From NCBI RefSeq assembly GCF_029853675.1, contig NZ_CP122539.1, positions 1,755,001 through 1,819,000 on the forward strand: a DNA stretch of 64,000 nucleotides, written 5' to 3'. Every line of letters starts with the position of its first letter. Position 1 is the first letter of the stretch. Below, one piece after another: positions 21,401 to 32,284 of the stretch. The stretch is from Tenacibaculum tangerinum (GTDB lineage: Bacteria; Bacteroidota; Bacteroidia; Flavobacteriales; Flavobacteriaceae). The translations under genes and the position numbers were made by a program. The notes beneath the pieces were generated by a model that worked only from the letters and a program-made list of their open reading frames with translations, ran no database searches and was not told the DNA's origin.

Positions 21401-23088
21401 AGGGATTACTAAGTAACATAGTTAGAGAGGAAAATGAAAAAGAAGCAACTGCCAAAAATTTAGTTCCTGTTTCTGGAGCAATAACGAGTAAACTGAAACA
21501 AGATTGGGAATTGAACGAGGTTTGGAATGAATTGATAACACCTCGCTTTAAACGTCTGAATCAAATAACAAACTCTCAAGATTATGGTTATATCGATTTT
21601 CAAAAAGATAAGAACGGTAATAACACAGGAAAAGAGTTCTTTAGAACCAAAAGTCCAACAAACGTACATAAAAAAAGAATCGACCATCGCCACCATGCAC
21701 TAGATGCTTTGGTAATTGCCTGTTGCACAAAAGACCATGTTAATTATATCTCTTCTTTAGAAACCGAAAGAACTAATTACTCATTAGTGAATAAATTAAG
21801 ACATCAAAAAAAAATACAACGACTGAATAAAAAAGGTGAACTCGTAACAAAGAAGATAGCGACTACCTATAAAAAACCATGGAGTTCGTTTCGTGATGAC
21901 GCAAAAGAAAAATTAGATACAATAATTGTTAGTTTTAAAAAAAATACTCGGGTTATTAATAAAGCAACTAACAAATACTTGTCGTATAAAGACGAACAAG
22001 GAAATTTACGTTTAGATAAAAACAAGAATCCAAAAAAAGCAATTACCCAACAAACCAAGGGAAAAAACTGGGCTATACGCAAACCTTTACATACTCCTTT
22101 ACCTTATGGGAAAAATCAATACAATTTTACAATACTTGAAATTTGTAAAAATGTTAGAAATCGAAACTTTATTAATGATAAAATAATTAAAGTCAAAGTA
22201 AATGACATTTTTATAGAAAAAAACTCAAAAGTTGGAGACACACAAAAATATTTAAAGAAACACCCTATCAGCATTAATGGTGAGGTTATTAAATATACTA
22301 TTTTTAATTTACCACAAAAAAGGTACAGAAAAAGAAAACCTATTAACACTTTATCTAATAGAGGTCAAGGAGGTATTAAAACATTAAGAAATGCCTTAGA
22401 TTTTATTAATAAAATTTCTGATATTGGTATTAGAAATGACTTATTAAACCATCTAAAAGAACATAAAAATGATATTGATATTGCTTTTTCCGTTCAAGGG
22501 TTAGAACAATTTAATATAGAAAGAAAAATTCCTGTCTTTAGATTACCCATCTCTGAATATTCTGAAGGTAAATTTCCTATTGGAGTAAATAAAAAATATG
22601 GAGAAGCAGAAAGTGGTACAAACCTATTTTTTGCGATTTATTGGAATGAAGATCAGCAAAAAAGAGAATTTGAAACGCTCCCTTTAAATGAAGTTATTGA
22701 ACATCAAAAATGGAGAGCCACGTTAACCAAAGAAGAACGAAAAGAAACGCCTTTAATACCCATTAAACCCTCTAAAGGGAAGTTTTTATTCTCGTTATCT
22801 CCCAACGATTTGGTATATGTACCTACAAGTGAAGAAATTGAAAATTCTAAAAATATTGATTTTGATAATTTAACTAAAGAAAGAGCTAGCCAAGTTTATA
22901 AGATGGTAAGCTCTACAAATAAGCAATGTTTCTTTTTAAACAACAGAGTGTCAAGCCCTATTAAAAACAAATTAGAGTTTTCTGCTCTCAATAAAATGGA
23001 AAAAACAATAGAAGGTATAATGGTAAAAAATGTATGTTGGAAACTAGTCGTGGATAGGTTAGGGAATATTATTAAAGTAATAAAATAG
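18412..23088 (+). pseudogene. cas9: Type II-C Cas9 nuclease, interrupted by an in-frame stop codon
   Basis: One continuous frame of 1558 codons broken only by TAA at 19141-19143 (codon 244), within FDNGW*YDKKTTRPNDW in the recognition lobe. Before it: RuvC-I KVLGLDLGTNSIGWAL (Asp9) and the arginine-rich bridge helix. After it: RuvC-II EIHLELGR (Glu770 region), HNH YQIEHIIPQSRYFDNS (His895), RuvC-III HHALDALV (His1094, Asp1098) and a long PAM-interacting region. The internal ATG at 19480 could only make a fragment lacking RuvC-I. No frameshift follows, so decay looks recent, or the stop is a base-call error. First of cas9-cas1-cas2; 13 nt precede cas1. Confidence 0.93.
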
Positions 23089-23101
23089 ACACCGTATTAT
23101 C

Positions 23102-24377
<1,276 letters not shown>

Positions 24378-24386
24378 AACATTTAC

Positions 24387-26373
24387 CTTGTGATTGCTCA
24401 CGTAAAAATACAATTTGAAATCAATTCACAACTAGGGTCTACATAAGTCGTTAGGTCTCCTACTTGTGATTGCTCACGTAAAAATACAATTTGAAATCAA
24501 TTCACAACCGAATCAGATGCGGATATAACAATAACACCCTTGTGATTGCTCACGTAAAAATACAATTTGAAATCAATTCACAACAGGATCTAGATCTTCA
24601 TTAGCCTTGGTTAACTTGTGATTGCTCACGTAAAAATACAATTTGAAATCAATTCACAACGGTAACGAAGTTGTGTTAGAAAAAGACCAACTTGTGATTG
24701 CTCACGTAAAAATACAATTTGAAATCAATTCACAACTATATAGTTACCAAAACTATCTTTTGATTTCTTGTGATTGCTCACGTAAAAATACAATTTGAAA
24801 TCAATTCACAACGATGTGTCAGATGTTCGGTTATCAATGAAACTTGTGATTGCTCACGTAAAAATACAATTTGAAATCAATTCACAACCCCATGTCATGT
24901 TTTTTATATCTAGGTATTCTTGTGATTGCTCACGTAAAAATACAATTTGAAATCAATTCACAACTATCATTGAATCCATGATTATTTAGTTTTTCTTGTG
25001 ATTGCTCACGTAAAAATACAATTTGAAATCAATTCACAACATTGTTTTTATTTTTAACTCGGTACTCCGACTTGTGATTGCTCACGTAAAAATACAATTT
25101 GAAATCAATTCACAACGTTGAAAAACTACAAGAGACAATTGTGAAACTTGTGATTGCTCACGTAAAAATACAATTTGAAATCAATTCACAACTATATGTA
25201 AATCAAAATAGTAAGAAAAAAACTTGTGATTGCTCACGTAAAAATACAATTTGAAATCAATTCACAACAAATAAGTTCGGGTATTATTTAGACACTCCCT
25301 TGTGATTGCTCACGTAAAAATACAATTTGAAATCAATTCACAACTGTAGATTCGAAAACCTACTGTTTATTTAACTTGTGATTGCTCACGTAAAAATACA
25401 ATTTGAAATCAATTCACAACATAAGATGATAAGTTAACAACACATCTTTACTTGTGATTGCTCACGTAAAAATACAATTTGAAATCAATTCACAACAGGT
25501 GGCGGCTCTACTCCTATTAAGACTTTCTTGTGATTGCTCACGTAAAAATACAATTTGAAATCAATTCACAACTCTGTGTTAGACACATACAACGCATCTC
25601 CTCTTGTAATTGCTCACGTAAAAATACAATTTGAAATCAATTCACAACACCCAACAAGAAAGTATTTAGATGCTTGATCTTGTGATTGCTCACGTAAAAA
25701 TACAATTTGAAATCAATTCACAACTAGTTACATTTTCATAATTAGAACGGTATTCTTGTGATTGCTCACGTAAAAATACAATTCTGAAATCGAGGTACGA
25801 AATTCAGCGAATTCTTAAAACAATAAAACCCCATGAGCTAAATCAATTCACAACTTCCTTTGATAATTTCATTTCTTAAATCTTCTTGTGATTGCTCACG
25901 TAAAAATACAATTCTGAAATTGAGGTACGAAATTCAGCGAATTCTTAAAACAATAAAACCCCATGAGCTAAATCAATTCACAACCTTCCCAATAAGCGTA
26001 GCCGCCGTCTGACTCTTGTGATTGCTCACGTAAAAATACAATTTGAAATTGAGGTACGAAATTCAGCGAATTCTTAAAACAATAAAACCCCATAAGCTAA
26101 ATCAATTCACAACTGGTACTAGGTTATATTCTACTCCGTTTATCTTGTGATTGCTCACGTAAAAATACAATTCTGAAATTGAGGTACGAAATTAAGCGAA
26201 TTCTTAAAACAATAAAACCCCATAAGCTAAATCAATTCACAACACTCTAAAGTAAAAACAAATATAGACGTAACTTGTGATTGCTCACGTAAAAATACAA
26301 TTCTGAAATTGAGGTACGAAATTCAGCGAATTCTTAAAACAATAAAACCCCATAAGCTAAATCAATTCAGAAC
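24387..26373 (-). CRISPR. Type II-C CRISPR array, 23 repeats and 22 spacers
   Basis: Repeats begin CTTGTGATTGCTCACG and end CAATTCACAAC on the plus strand (46 bp); the crRNA sense is minus (GTTGTGAATTG...). Repeats 1-18 start every 76 bp from 24387 to 25679 and are identical except G to A in repeat 17 (25603). All 22 spacers are 30 bp. Repeats 19-23 (25755, 25885, 26015, 26144, 26274) are 100, 100, 99, 100 and 100 bp because of an insertion; repeat 23 also has C to G near its end. Minus-sense transcription puts the leader on the right (from 26374), leaving only 23 nt between cas2 and repeat 1. Confidence 0.98.
25755..26373 (-). repeat. Five expanded CRISPR repeats carrying a 53-54 bp insertion
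   Basis: In each, the 46-bp repeat is split between GAAAT and CAATTCACAAC by a 49-bp core (starts TGAGGTACG, ends CCCATAAGCT) followed by a second AAAT, so the core is flanked by a 4-bp AAAT duplication. Four of five also have an extra C (AATTCTGAAAT). Variants: C/T after GAAAT, CATGAGC in 19-20 versus CATAAGC in 21-23, ATTAAGCG in 22. The core contains the small inverted repeat GAATT-AGC-GAATT type. Origin unknown; not seen elsewhere in the window. Confidence 0.95.
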
Positions 26374-26386
26374 ATTCCTCTTCTAG

Positions 26387-26433
26387 TTTCTTGCTTCTTG
26401 TTTCTTGTTTCTTGTTTCTTGTTTCTTGTTTCT
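26387..26433. repeat. Heptanucleotide tandem repeat in the CRISPR leader region
   Basis: About 6.7 copies of TTTCTTG (one unit CTTCTTG), 13 bp from the last CRISPR repeat, in the presumed leader. The remainder of 26374-26493 is AT-rich without a gene. Confidence 0.9.
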
Positions 26434-26493
26434 AAAAACGAATCACTTATTATTGATAATTGTTCCCTGATATATCGCCCTGCGATTAAAAAA

Positions 26494-26985
26494 CTACAAA
26501 ACTCTTTTTGCTTTTACAAACTCCTTTTTCCAATACGTTTCATTCATAGAAGAAACAATCACTCCTTGTGAGGTTGTCGAATGAATAAAAAACACTTCAT
26601 TATTTACCACAGCAGTTACCAACCCTACGTGATTAATTCCACCCTCTAAACGAGAGATGTCAAAAAACAATAAATCTCCAACTTTTACTTCCTCTAAGTC
26701 AATTGTTGTCCCTTTTGTACTCATGGCGCTAGACGAACGCGGTAACTGAACTCCTATTTTTTTAAACGATGTATTGACCAATCCCGAACAATCCATTCCT
26801 TTGCGAGTCGTACCTCCCGCCCCATACGGCACACCCTTATAATCATTGGCAATCGTTATCAGTTGCTCAACTTTGGTGCTTTTGGTTGAATTTTTAGACG
26901 ACTCTTTTGTTGCACTTCCTTGATTCGAGTAACGAAACACAATAAATGCCATTAAAAACACCCATAAAAACCATTGTCTTTTCAT
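26494..26985 (-). CDS. NlpC/P60 family cell-wall hydrolase
   Basis: 163 aa. N-terminal membrane/signal segment (1-19) then an NlpC/P60 domain with catalytic Cys66 (GMDCSGLV), His119 (GGINHVGLV) and His135 (FFIHSTT). Expected to cleave peptidoglycan stem peptides in the periplasm. Two nt downstream of a paralogue sharing about half its residues: a tandem duplication. Last gene of the surE-lpxB operon and next to the CRISPR leader. Confidence 0.9.
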   Translation of the reverse strand: MKRQWFLWVFLMAFIVFRYSNQGSATKESSKNSTKSTKVEQLITIANDYKGVPYGAGGTTRKGMDCSGLVNTSFKKIGVQLPRSSSAMSTKGTTIDLEEVKVGDLLFFDISRLEGGINHVGLVTAVVNNEVFFIHSTTSQGVIVSSMNETYWKKEFVKAKRVL

Positions 26986-26987
26986 AC

Positions 26988-27515
26988 TTACAGCACACGT
27001 TTGGCTTTAATAAAAGCACGTTTCCAATAACTCTCATACAACGAAGTAACAATCACTCCTTTTGAGGTAGTTGAGTGAATAAAACGAATATCTCCGTTCG
27101 TAACAGAGGTCACCAAGCCAACATGATTTATTTTCCCCCTCTTTCTTGATGTTTTAAAAAACAACAAATCACCTCTTTGCACTTCTCGTAATGGAATACT
27201 TATCCCTTGCGCATACATTTCATAAGAAGTTCTACCAATGGGTACATTTCGTTGCTGAAATGAGGTAAAAATCAATCCCGAACAATCCATTCCTTTCTTG
27301 GTCATTCCTCCAAAGCGATAGGGCACACCTTTATACGTAACAGCTGTCCACACGACTTTATCTGCTATGCTTGCCTCTCCTGAAATACTCGTGTTTTTTT
27401 CTGAAAGAGTTCTGGTATCGGTTGTTTTTTTATAAGTGCTACTTACATTTTTTGAAGCGCCACACGAAATCATCAAAAAAGAAAATAGACAAACAAAAAG
27501 TAGCTTTCTAATCAT
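26988..27515 (-). CDS. NlpC/P60 family lipoprotein hydrolase
   Basis: 175 aa. Lipobox MISC (Cys18), linker, then NlpC/P60 domain with Cys78, His131 and His147. Probably a lipid-anchored D,L-endopeptidase acting on peptidoglycan. Its start overlaps the end of lpxB by 8 nt, showing translational coupling. Confidence 0.91.
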   Translation of the reverse strand: MIRKLLFVCLFSFLMISCGASKNVSSTYKKTTDTRTLSEKNTSISGEASIADKVVWTAVTYKGVPYRFGGMTKKGMDCSGLIFTSFQQRNVPIGRTSYEMYAQGISIPLREVQRGDLLFFKTSRKRGKINHVGLVTSVTNGDIRFIHSTTSKGVIVTSLYESYWKRAFIKAKRVL

Positions 27516-28635
27516 GGTTCCTTTGGTCTTTTAATCCTGCAACGATTAACTTCGCCGTTTTAGCCGAGGCTCCTTTTCCTCCTAACTTTTGCTCTAAATC
27601 AAAATATGATAAAAACATTTTTTGACGATGTTCTTGCTCAAGAATTTGCTCTAATTCATGTTGTAGGTTTTGTTTGGTAAAATCGTTTTGTATCAACTCT
27701 TTCACTACTTCTCTGTCCATAATCAAATTCACTAAAGATATGTATTTCAAGGTAATAATTCGCTTGGCTATTTGGTACGAAATATTGCTTCCTTTATAAC
27801 AAACCACTTGTGGTACTTTAAACAATGCTGCTTCTAAGGTTGCGGTTCCAGAAGCTACCAGTGCCGCATGAGAAATGCTTAGCAAATCGTAGGTTTTGTT
27901 ATTGATGAATTTTACATTGGTATCTCCAATGATTGCTTTGTAAAATTCATAGGGTTGACTTGGGGCTCCTGCCACCACAAATTGATACATAGGAAAATCG
28001 TTGACTAGCGATAACATTACAGAAAGCATTTTTGTAATCTCTTGTTTTCTACTTCCTGGCAATAGTGCTATGATTTCTTTGTGTCCTAAATCGTGTTCTT
28101 CTCTAAACTTTTTAATCGATACTTGCTTTCTTCCTGCAATTCCGTCAATTAACGGATGCCCGACAAAATGCACATCGTAGTCGTACTTTTTATAAAACTC
28201 TTTTTCAAATGGAAGAATGACAAACATCGCATCAATATCGCGTTTGATATCTTTTACCCTGCTCGCTCTGCTTGCCCAAACTTGCGGAGAGATATAATAA
28301 TTTGTTTTAAATCCTTGTTGCTTTGCCCATTTGGCTATACGAAGATTAAAACCAGAATTATCAATAAAAATAATGACATCTGGATGGTATTGAGCAATGT
28401 CTTTTTTACAGAAAGAAATCATGCCTAAAATCTTACGTAAATTCATCAATACCTCAACAAACCCCATAAAAGCACGTTCTTTATAATGCTTTACAAGTGT
28501 ACCTCCTACTTCTTGCATTAAATCTCCACCCCAAAAGCGAATATCGGCTTTAGGATCTTCCTTCAATAAAGCTTTCATCAAATTGGCCCCATGCAAATCG
28601 CCTGAAGCTTCTCCTACAAGAATGTAATATTTCAT
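27508..28635 (-). CDS. lpxB: Lipid-A-disaccharide synthase
   Basis: 375 aa, family length. N-terminus MKYYILVGEASGDLHGANLM, the conserved GEASGD motif, and LLPGSRKQEI in the C-terminal half; GT19 fold. Joins UDP-diacylglucosamine and lipid X at the inner membrane face. Nine nt from the small membrane protein upstream; operon with surE as often in Bacteroidota. Confidence 0.97.
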   Translation of the reverse strand: MKYYILVGEASGDLHGANLMKALLKEDPKADIRFWGGDLMQEVGGTLVKHYKERAFMGFVEVLMNLRKILGMISFCKKDIAQYHPDVIIFIDNSGFNLRIAKWAKQQGFKTNYYISPQVWASRASRVKDIKRDIDAMFVILPFEKEFYKKYDYDVHFVGHPLIDGIAGRKQVSIKKFREEHDLGHKEIIALLPGSRKQEITKMLSVMLSLVNDFPMYQFVVAGAPSQPYEFYKAIIGDTNVKFINNKTYDLLSISHAALVASGTATLEAALFKVPQVVCYKGSNISYQIAKRIITLKYISLVNLIMDREVVKELIQNDFTKQNLQHELEQILEQEHRQKMFLSYFDLEQKLGGKGASAKTAKLIVAGLKDQRNHD

Positions 28636-28644
28636 GTACTGAAT

Positions 28645-28932
28645 TTAGAAAATTTTTAAAACTACTGTAAAAAGCGCTATGGCTATCGTAGTGATTAATA
28701 CTCCTTTTGCTCTGTTATCTTGCCTTTTCTTTAAAAACACCCAAAAGACAAATAAATTGGGTATGGCTGCTAAGGCAATTACCGAGCCTAATACCCCTCC
28801 TTGCCTAATTTTATATATGGTTTCTGAAAAGCTAAGGTCTGAGATATACTCTAAATAGATGAAGAAACCACTAAATGTTGCAAACAAGGAAACTAGAATT
28901 CCGATAAGTATTTCTTTTTTTACATGTCCCAT
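28645..28932 (-). CDS. Small membrane protein of the surE-lpxB operon
   Basis: 95 aa from ATG 28932 (MGHVKKEILIGILVSLF), which overlaps the surE 3' end by 13 nt; a longer upstream frame is only a shadow of surE. Three hydrophobic helices (about 7-27, 45-65 and 74-94). Family and function not recognised. Position between surE and lpxB suggests an envelope role. Confidence 0.82.
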   Translation of the reverse strand: MGHVKKEILIGILVSLFATFSGFFIYLEYISDLSFSETIYKIRQGGVLGSVIALAAIPNLFVFWVFLKKRQDNRAKGVLITTIAIALFTVVLKIF

Positions 28933-29690
28933 GTATGTAATTTTTGAATTGCGTGATGCGCTGTCATATCGTACTGAACAGGAACAACCGATATGTAGCC
29001 ATTTTCCAACGCCCAAATATCCGTATCTTGTCCTTTATCTCTGTTTATAAATTCTCCAGACAACCAATAATATTCTTTTCCAAACGGACTCTTTCGTTTA
29101 TCAAATGTTTCATTCCAATACCCGTTAGCCTGACGGCACACACGAACTCCTTTGATTTCTTCTTCTTTTAACTTGGGTATATTCACATTTAAAACAACAC
29201 CATCGGGCAATCCATTTAATAAAACGTTGAGTACTATTTTTTCTATAAACTTACGTGCTGCTCTAAAATCGGCATGCCAATCGAAATCTAATAATGAAAA
29301 GCCTATGGCCGGAATTCCTTCAATACCAGCTTCAACCGCTGCACTCATGGTTCCTGAATAAATTACATTGATAGATGAGTTTGCGCCATGGTTAATTCCT
29401 GAAACACATAAATCGGGAGTACGATTTAAAATTTCGTTCTTTGCCATTTTTACGCAATCTGCTGGGGTTCCTGAGCAACTGTATTCGATTTGCGGACCTT
29501 CATCGATGGTAATAGGGTTACAATGCAATACGTTGTTAACCGTAATAGCATGCCCCATTCCGCTTTGCGGACTATCGGGAGCTACTACAACTACATCTCC
29601 TATTTTATTCATAATTTCAATCAACATACGAATTCCTGGGGCTGTTATTCCATCGTCATTCGTAACTAAAATTAGGGGTCTGTCTGACAT
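28920..29690 (-). CDS. surE: 5'/3'-nucleotidase SurE
   Basis: 256 aa. ILVTNDDGITAPG at 7-19 holds the metal-binding Asp pair; SGTPADCVKMA and SGINHGANSSINVIYSGTMSAA are family signatures. Hydrolyses nucleoside monophosphates. First gene of a five-gene minus-strand operon. TACATTTG on the minus strand (plus 29709-29716) could be its -7 element, but no good -33 TTG is present. Confidence 0.97.
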   Translation of the reverse strand: MSDRPLILVTNDDGITAPGIRMLIEIMNKIGDVVVVAPDSPQSGMGHAITVNNVLHCNPITIDEGPQIEYSCSGTPADCVKMAKNEILNRTPDLCVSGINHGANSSINVIYSGTMSAAVEAGIEGIPAIGFSLLDFDWHADFRAARKFIEKIVLNVLLNGLPDGVVLNVNIPKLKEEEIKGVRVCRQANGYWNETFDKRKSPFGKEYYWLSGEFINRDKGQDTDIWALENGYISVVPVQYDMTAHHAIQKLHTWDM

Positions 29691-30119
29691 ACTAGTTAAG
29701 TTTTACAACAAATGTACTATAAAAAATGGACTCTTTTTTTAACATTTTGTAAAGACAGATTGATTGAATTTATACGTAAAATTGTGGAAATCAAAACTAA
29801 ACATTATGGTACGAATTATTATTTACATAACTGTTTTTGTAATTTCTACTTTTTTTTCAATCATTTCTATATAAAACATTCTGTCATTAAATAAATTATA
29901 TGCAATTTAATTGATGGCGTGTAAATTGAAATTGAAGAAATGAGTTAGGGAAATATAACAAAATGCCGTAAGGTTATGTGACTAATATATTACAAACTAT
30001 TTTAAAGAAATTCTCAAAAGGAATTTATAAAAAATCATAATACTAAAAAAAATTGGCATTATTTTAGTAGCTTAGCACTAATAACTGCTTACAACAAATT
30101 AAAAAAGACAGAAGGTTAT
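29691..30119. other. 429-bp intergenic region
   Basis: Very AT-rich spacer between divergent surE and the tail-specific protease. Apart from the possible surE -7 element, no gene, RNA or strong hairpin was recognised. Confidence 0.5.
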
Positions 30120-32240
30120 ATGAAGACGAAACTTATTATTCCATTTTTAGCAATTACCCTTTTATTTTCTAACTCTGTAAGCTCAAGTACGGTTTACAAC
30201 AACGATCCAGAAAAAGATCGCGTAATTGTTTATGTTTTGAAAAACATCTTAAGCAGGTATCATTATGTTCAAAAAGAGTTGAATGATGATTTTTCTGAAC
30301 ACGTATACACAAGTTTTATAGATGGTCTTGACCCAAGCAAACGTTATTTTACACAAAAAGATTTAAAAGAATTTTCTCAATACAAATACCAAATTGACAA
30401 CCAGTTAAAAAATTCTAATATTGATTTTTACAAATTAGTTTACAATCGTTTTCTAGAAAAGGTGACAAAAGCAAAAACAACCTACCGTTCGCTGCTGAAA
30501 AAACCTTTTAATTACAATAAAAAAGAAATTATTGATGTCGATTATGACAAGATTCCGTTTGCTAAAAACGAAACTGAACTAACCGACTATTGGAGAAAAC
30601 AACTCAAGTTATCAATTTTAGGCAATATTGAAGATGCTGAAAATCAACAAAACGAAAAAGCCAAAAAGGACAAAAATTTTAATAAGAAAAATTTTAAGGA
30701 ATTAGAGATTGAGGCAAGAAAAAAGGTGCTAAAAAACATGGACGATTTGTATATGCGAATCGGCGAGCTTGAAAATTCTGACTGGTATTCTACTTTTTTA
30801 AATAGTGTAGTAAGTGGTTTTGATCCGCACACCACCTATATGTCTCCTCGAATTAAAACACGTTTCGACCAAGAAATGTCTGGTAAACTAGAAGGTATAG
30901 GAGCTCGTTTGCAAAAAAAAGGAATTTATACACATGTTATCGAGTTAATTTCTGGTGGACCTGCATGGAAACAAGGTGAGTTAGAGGCTGATGATATTAT
31001 TCTAGAAGTTGCTCAAGGTAACGAAGAACCACTAGACATTGTTGGAATGCGCTTGGATGATGCAATTAAATTTATCAAAGGAAAAAAAGGAACAGAGGTT
31101 CGTTTAACGGTAAAGAAAAAAATTGACGGTTCTATTAAAATCATACCGATTATTAGAGATGTTGTTGAACTGGAAGAAACTTTTGTAAAATCGAGTATTG
31201 TTGAAAAAAATGGTACTAAATACGGAATTATCAACCTTCCTAGATTTTATATTGATTTTAATGATTTAAGCCGTAGAGATGCTGCCAAAGACATGGAAAA
31301 AGAAATTGAACGTTTAAAAGAAGAAAATGTACAAGGTTTAATTGTCGATTTACGTGATAATGGTGGTGGGTCTTTAAAAACAGCCATTGAAATTGGTGGT
31401 TTGTTTATCAACAAAGGTCCTATAGTACAAGTAAAATATCGTGGTGAAGACCCCGTGGTAAAAGCCGATACAGACCCTACAACTCAATGGCAGGGCCCGT
31501 TGGTAGTCATGGTTAATGAATTTTCTGCATCTGCTTCCGAAATTTTTGCTGCGGCAATGCAAGATTATAAGCGTGGGGTTATTATAGGAGGTAAGCAAAC
31601 CTATGGTAAAGGAACCGTACAAAATGTACTGCCTATCAACCGTTTTTACCAAGAGTACCCAGACGATTTAGGAGCTCTTAAAATGACTATTCAAAAGTTC
31701 TACAGAATCAACGGGGGGTCTACCCAAATTGAAGGAGTATATTCTGATATTTCACTACCTACTCGATATAGTTATATGGATTTCGGAGAGCGTGATTTAG
31801 ACGGTGCTTTACCTTGGGATAAGGTGAAACAAGCAACCTACACCGCTACCAATTCATATAGTAATTTTGCCGATGTTGTATACAACAGTAAGCAACGCGT
31901 AATGAATAGCGAAAAGTTCACTAAAATAAACGACTATGCCAAGTGGCTAAAGAAAAACCAAGAAGAACGACTCTATTCTTTAAACTACGAAGCGTTTAAA
32001 AAAGAAAGCGACACTAAAACCAAAGAGGGTGAACAATTTAAAGACATTTTTAAGTTTGATTCTCAATTAACGTTTGCGTCTCCTAAATATGAAGTAGCCT
32101 TATTTAAAAAAGACACCGTTTTAGAAGAAAAACGCATACGATGGCATAAAAATCTTCAGAAAGATATTTACGTAAACGAAGCGTTAAATGTGCTTAGTGA
32201 ATTGAAAATGAACAATAATCATGTTGCTGTAAAACATTAA
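30120..32240 (+). CDS. prc: Carboxy-terminal (tail-specific) processing protease, S41A
   Basis: 706 aa, close to the Prc family length. Signal peptide 1-22; N-terminal helical domain; PDZ about 245-325 (LEGIGARLQKKG); S41 core with the catalytic serine within EFSASASE (467-474) and Lys497 in TYGKGTVQ; long C-terminal tail. Degrades periplasmic proteins with nonpolar C-termini and trims envelope enzymes. Monocistronic, with its own terminator. Confidence 0.95.
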   Translation: MKTKLIIPFLAITLLFSNSVSSSTVYNNDPEKDRVIVYVLKNILSRYHYVQKELNDDFSEHVYTSFIDGLDPSKRYFTQKDLKEFSQYKYQIDNQLKNSNIDFYKLVYNRFLEKVTKAKTTYRSLLKKPFNYNKKEIIDVDYDKIPFAKNETELTDYWRKQLKLSILGNIEDAENQQNEKAKKDKNFNKKNFKELEIEARKKVLKNMDDLYMRIGELENSDWYSTFLNSVVSGFDPHTTYMSPRIKTRFDQEMSGKLEGIGARLQKKGIYTHVIELISGGPAWKQGELEADDIILEVAQGNEEPLDIVGMRLDDAIKFIKGKKGTEVRLTVKKKIDGSIKIIPIIRDVVELEETFVKSSIVEKNGTKYGIINLPRFYIDFNDLSRRDAAKDMEKEIERLKEENVQGLIVDLRDNGGGSLKTAIEIGGLFINKGPIVQVKYRGEDPVVKADTDPTTQWQGPLVVMVNEFSASASEIFAAAMQDYKRGVIIGGKQTYGKGTVQNVLPINRFYQEYPDDLGALKMTIQKFYRINGGSTQIEGVYSDISLPTRYSYMDFGERDLDGALPWDKVKQATYTATNSYSNFADVVYNSKQRVMNSEKFTKINDYAKWLKKNQEERLYSLNYEAFKKESDTKTKEGEQFKDIFKFDSQLTFASPKYEVALFKKDTVLEEKRIRWHKNLQKDIYVNEALNVLSELKMNNNHVAVKH

Positions 32241-32268
32241 AAAAAGGGTTCGTTTGAACCCTTTTTTC
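32241..32268 (+). terminator. Terminator after prc
   Basis: AAAAAGGGTTC (32241-32251), 4-nt loop, GAACCCTTTTTT (32256-32267): strong intrinsic terminator. Confidence 0.93.
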
Positions 32269-32284
32269 TTTCCTTTACTTTTTT

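Noticed and set aside
19480..23088. Independent 1202-aa gene after the cas9 stop
   Set aside because: It starts at an internal methionine of the same frame and lacks RuvC-I; it is the remainder of cas9.
26374..26493. Additional degenerate CRISPR repeat beyond repeat 23
   Set aside because: Only the heptamer tandem repeat and AT-rich sequence follow; no repeat ends are found.
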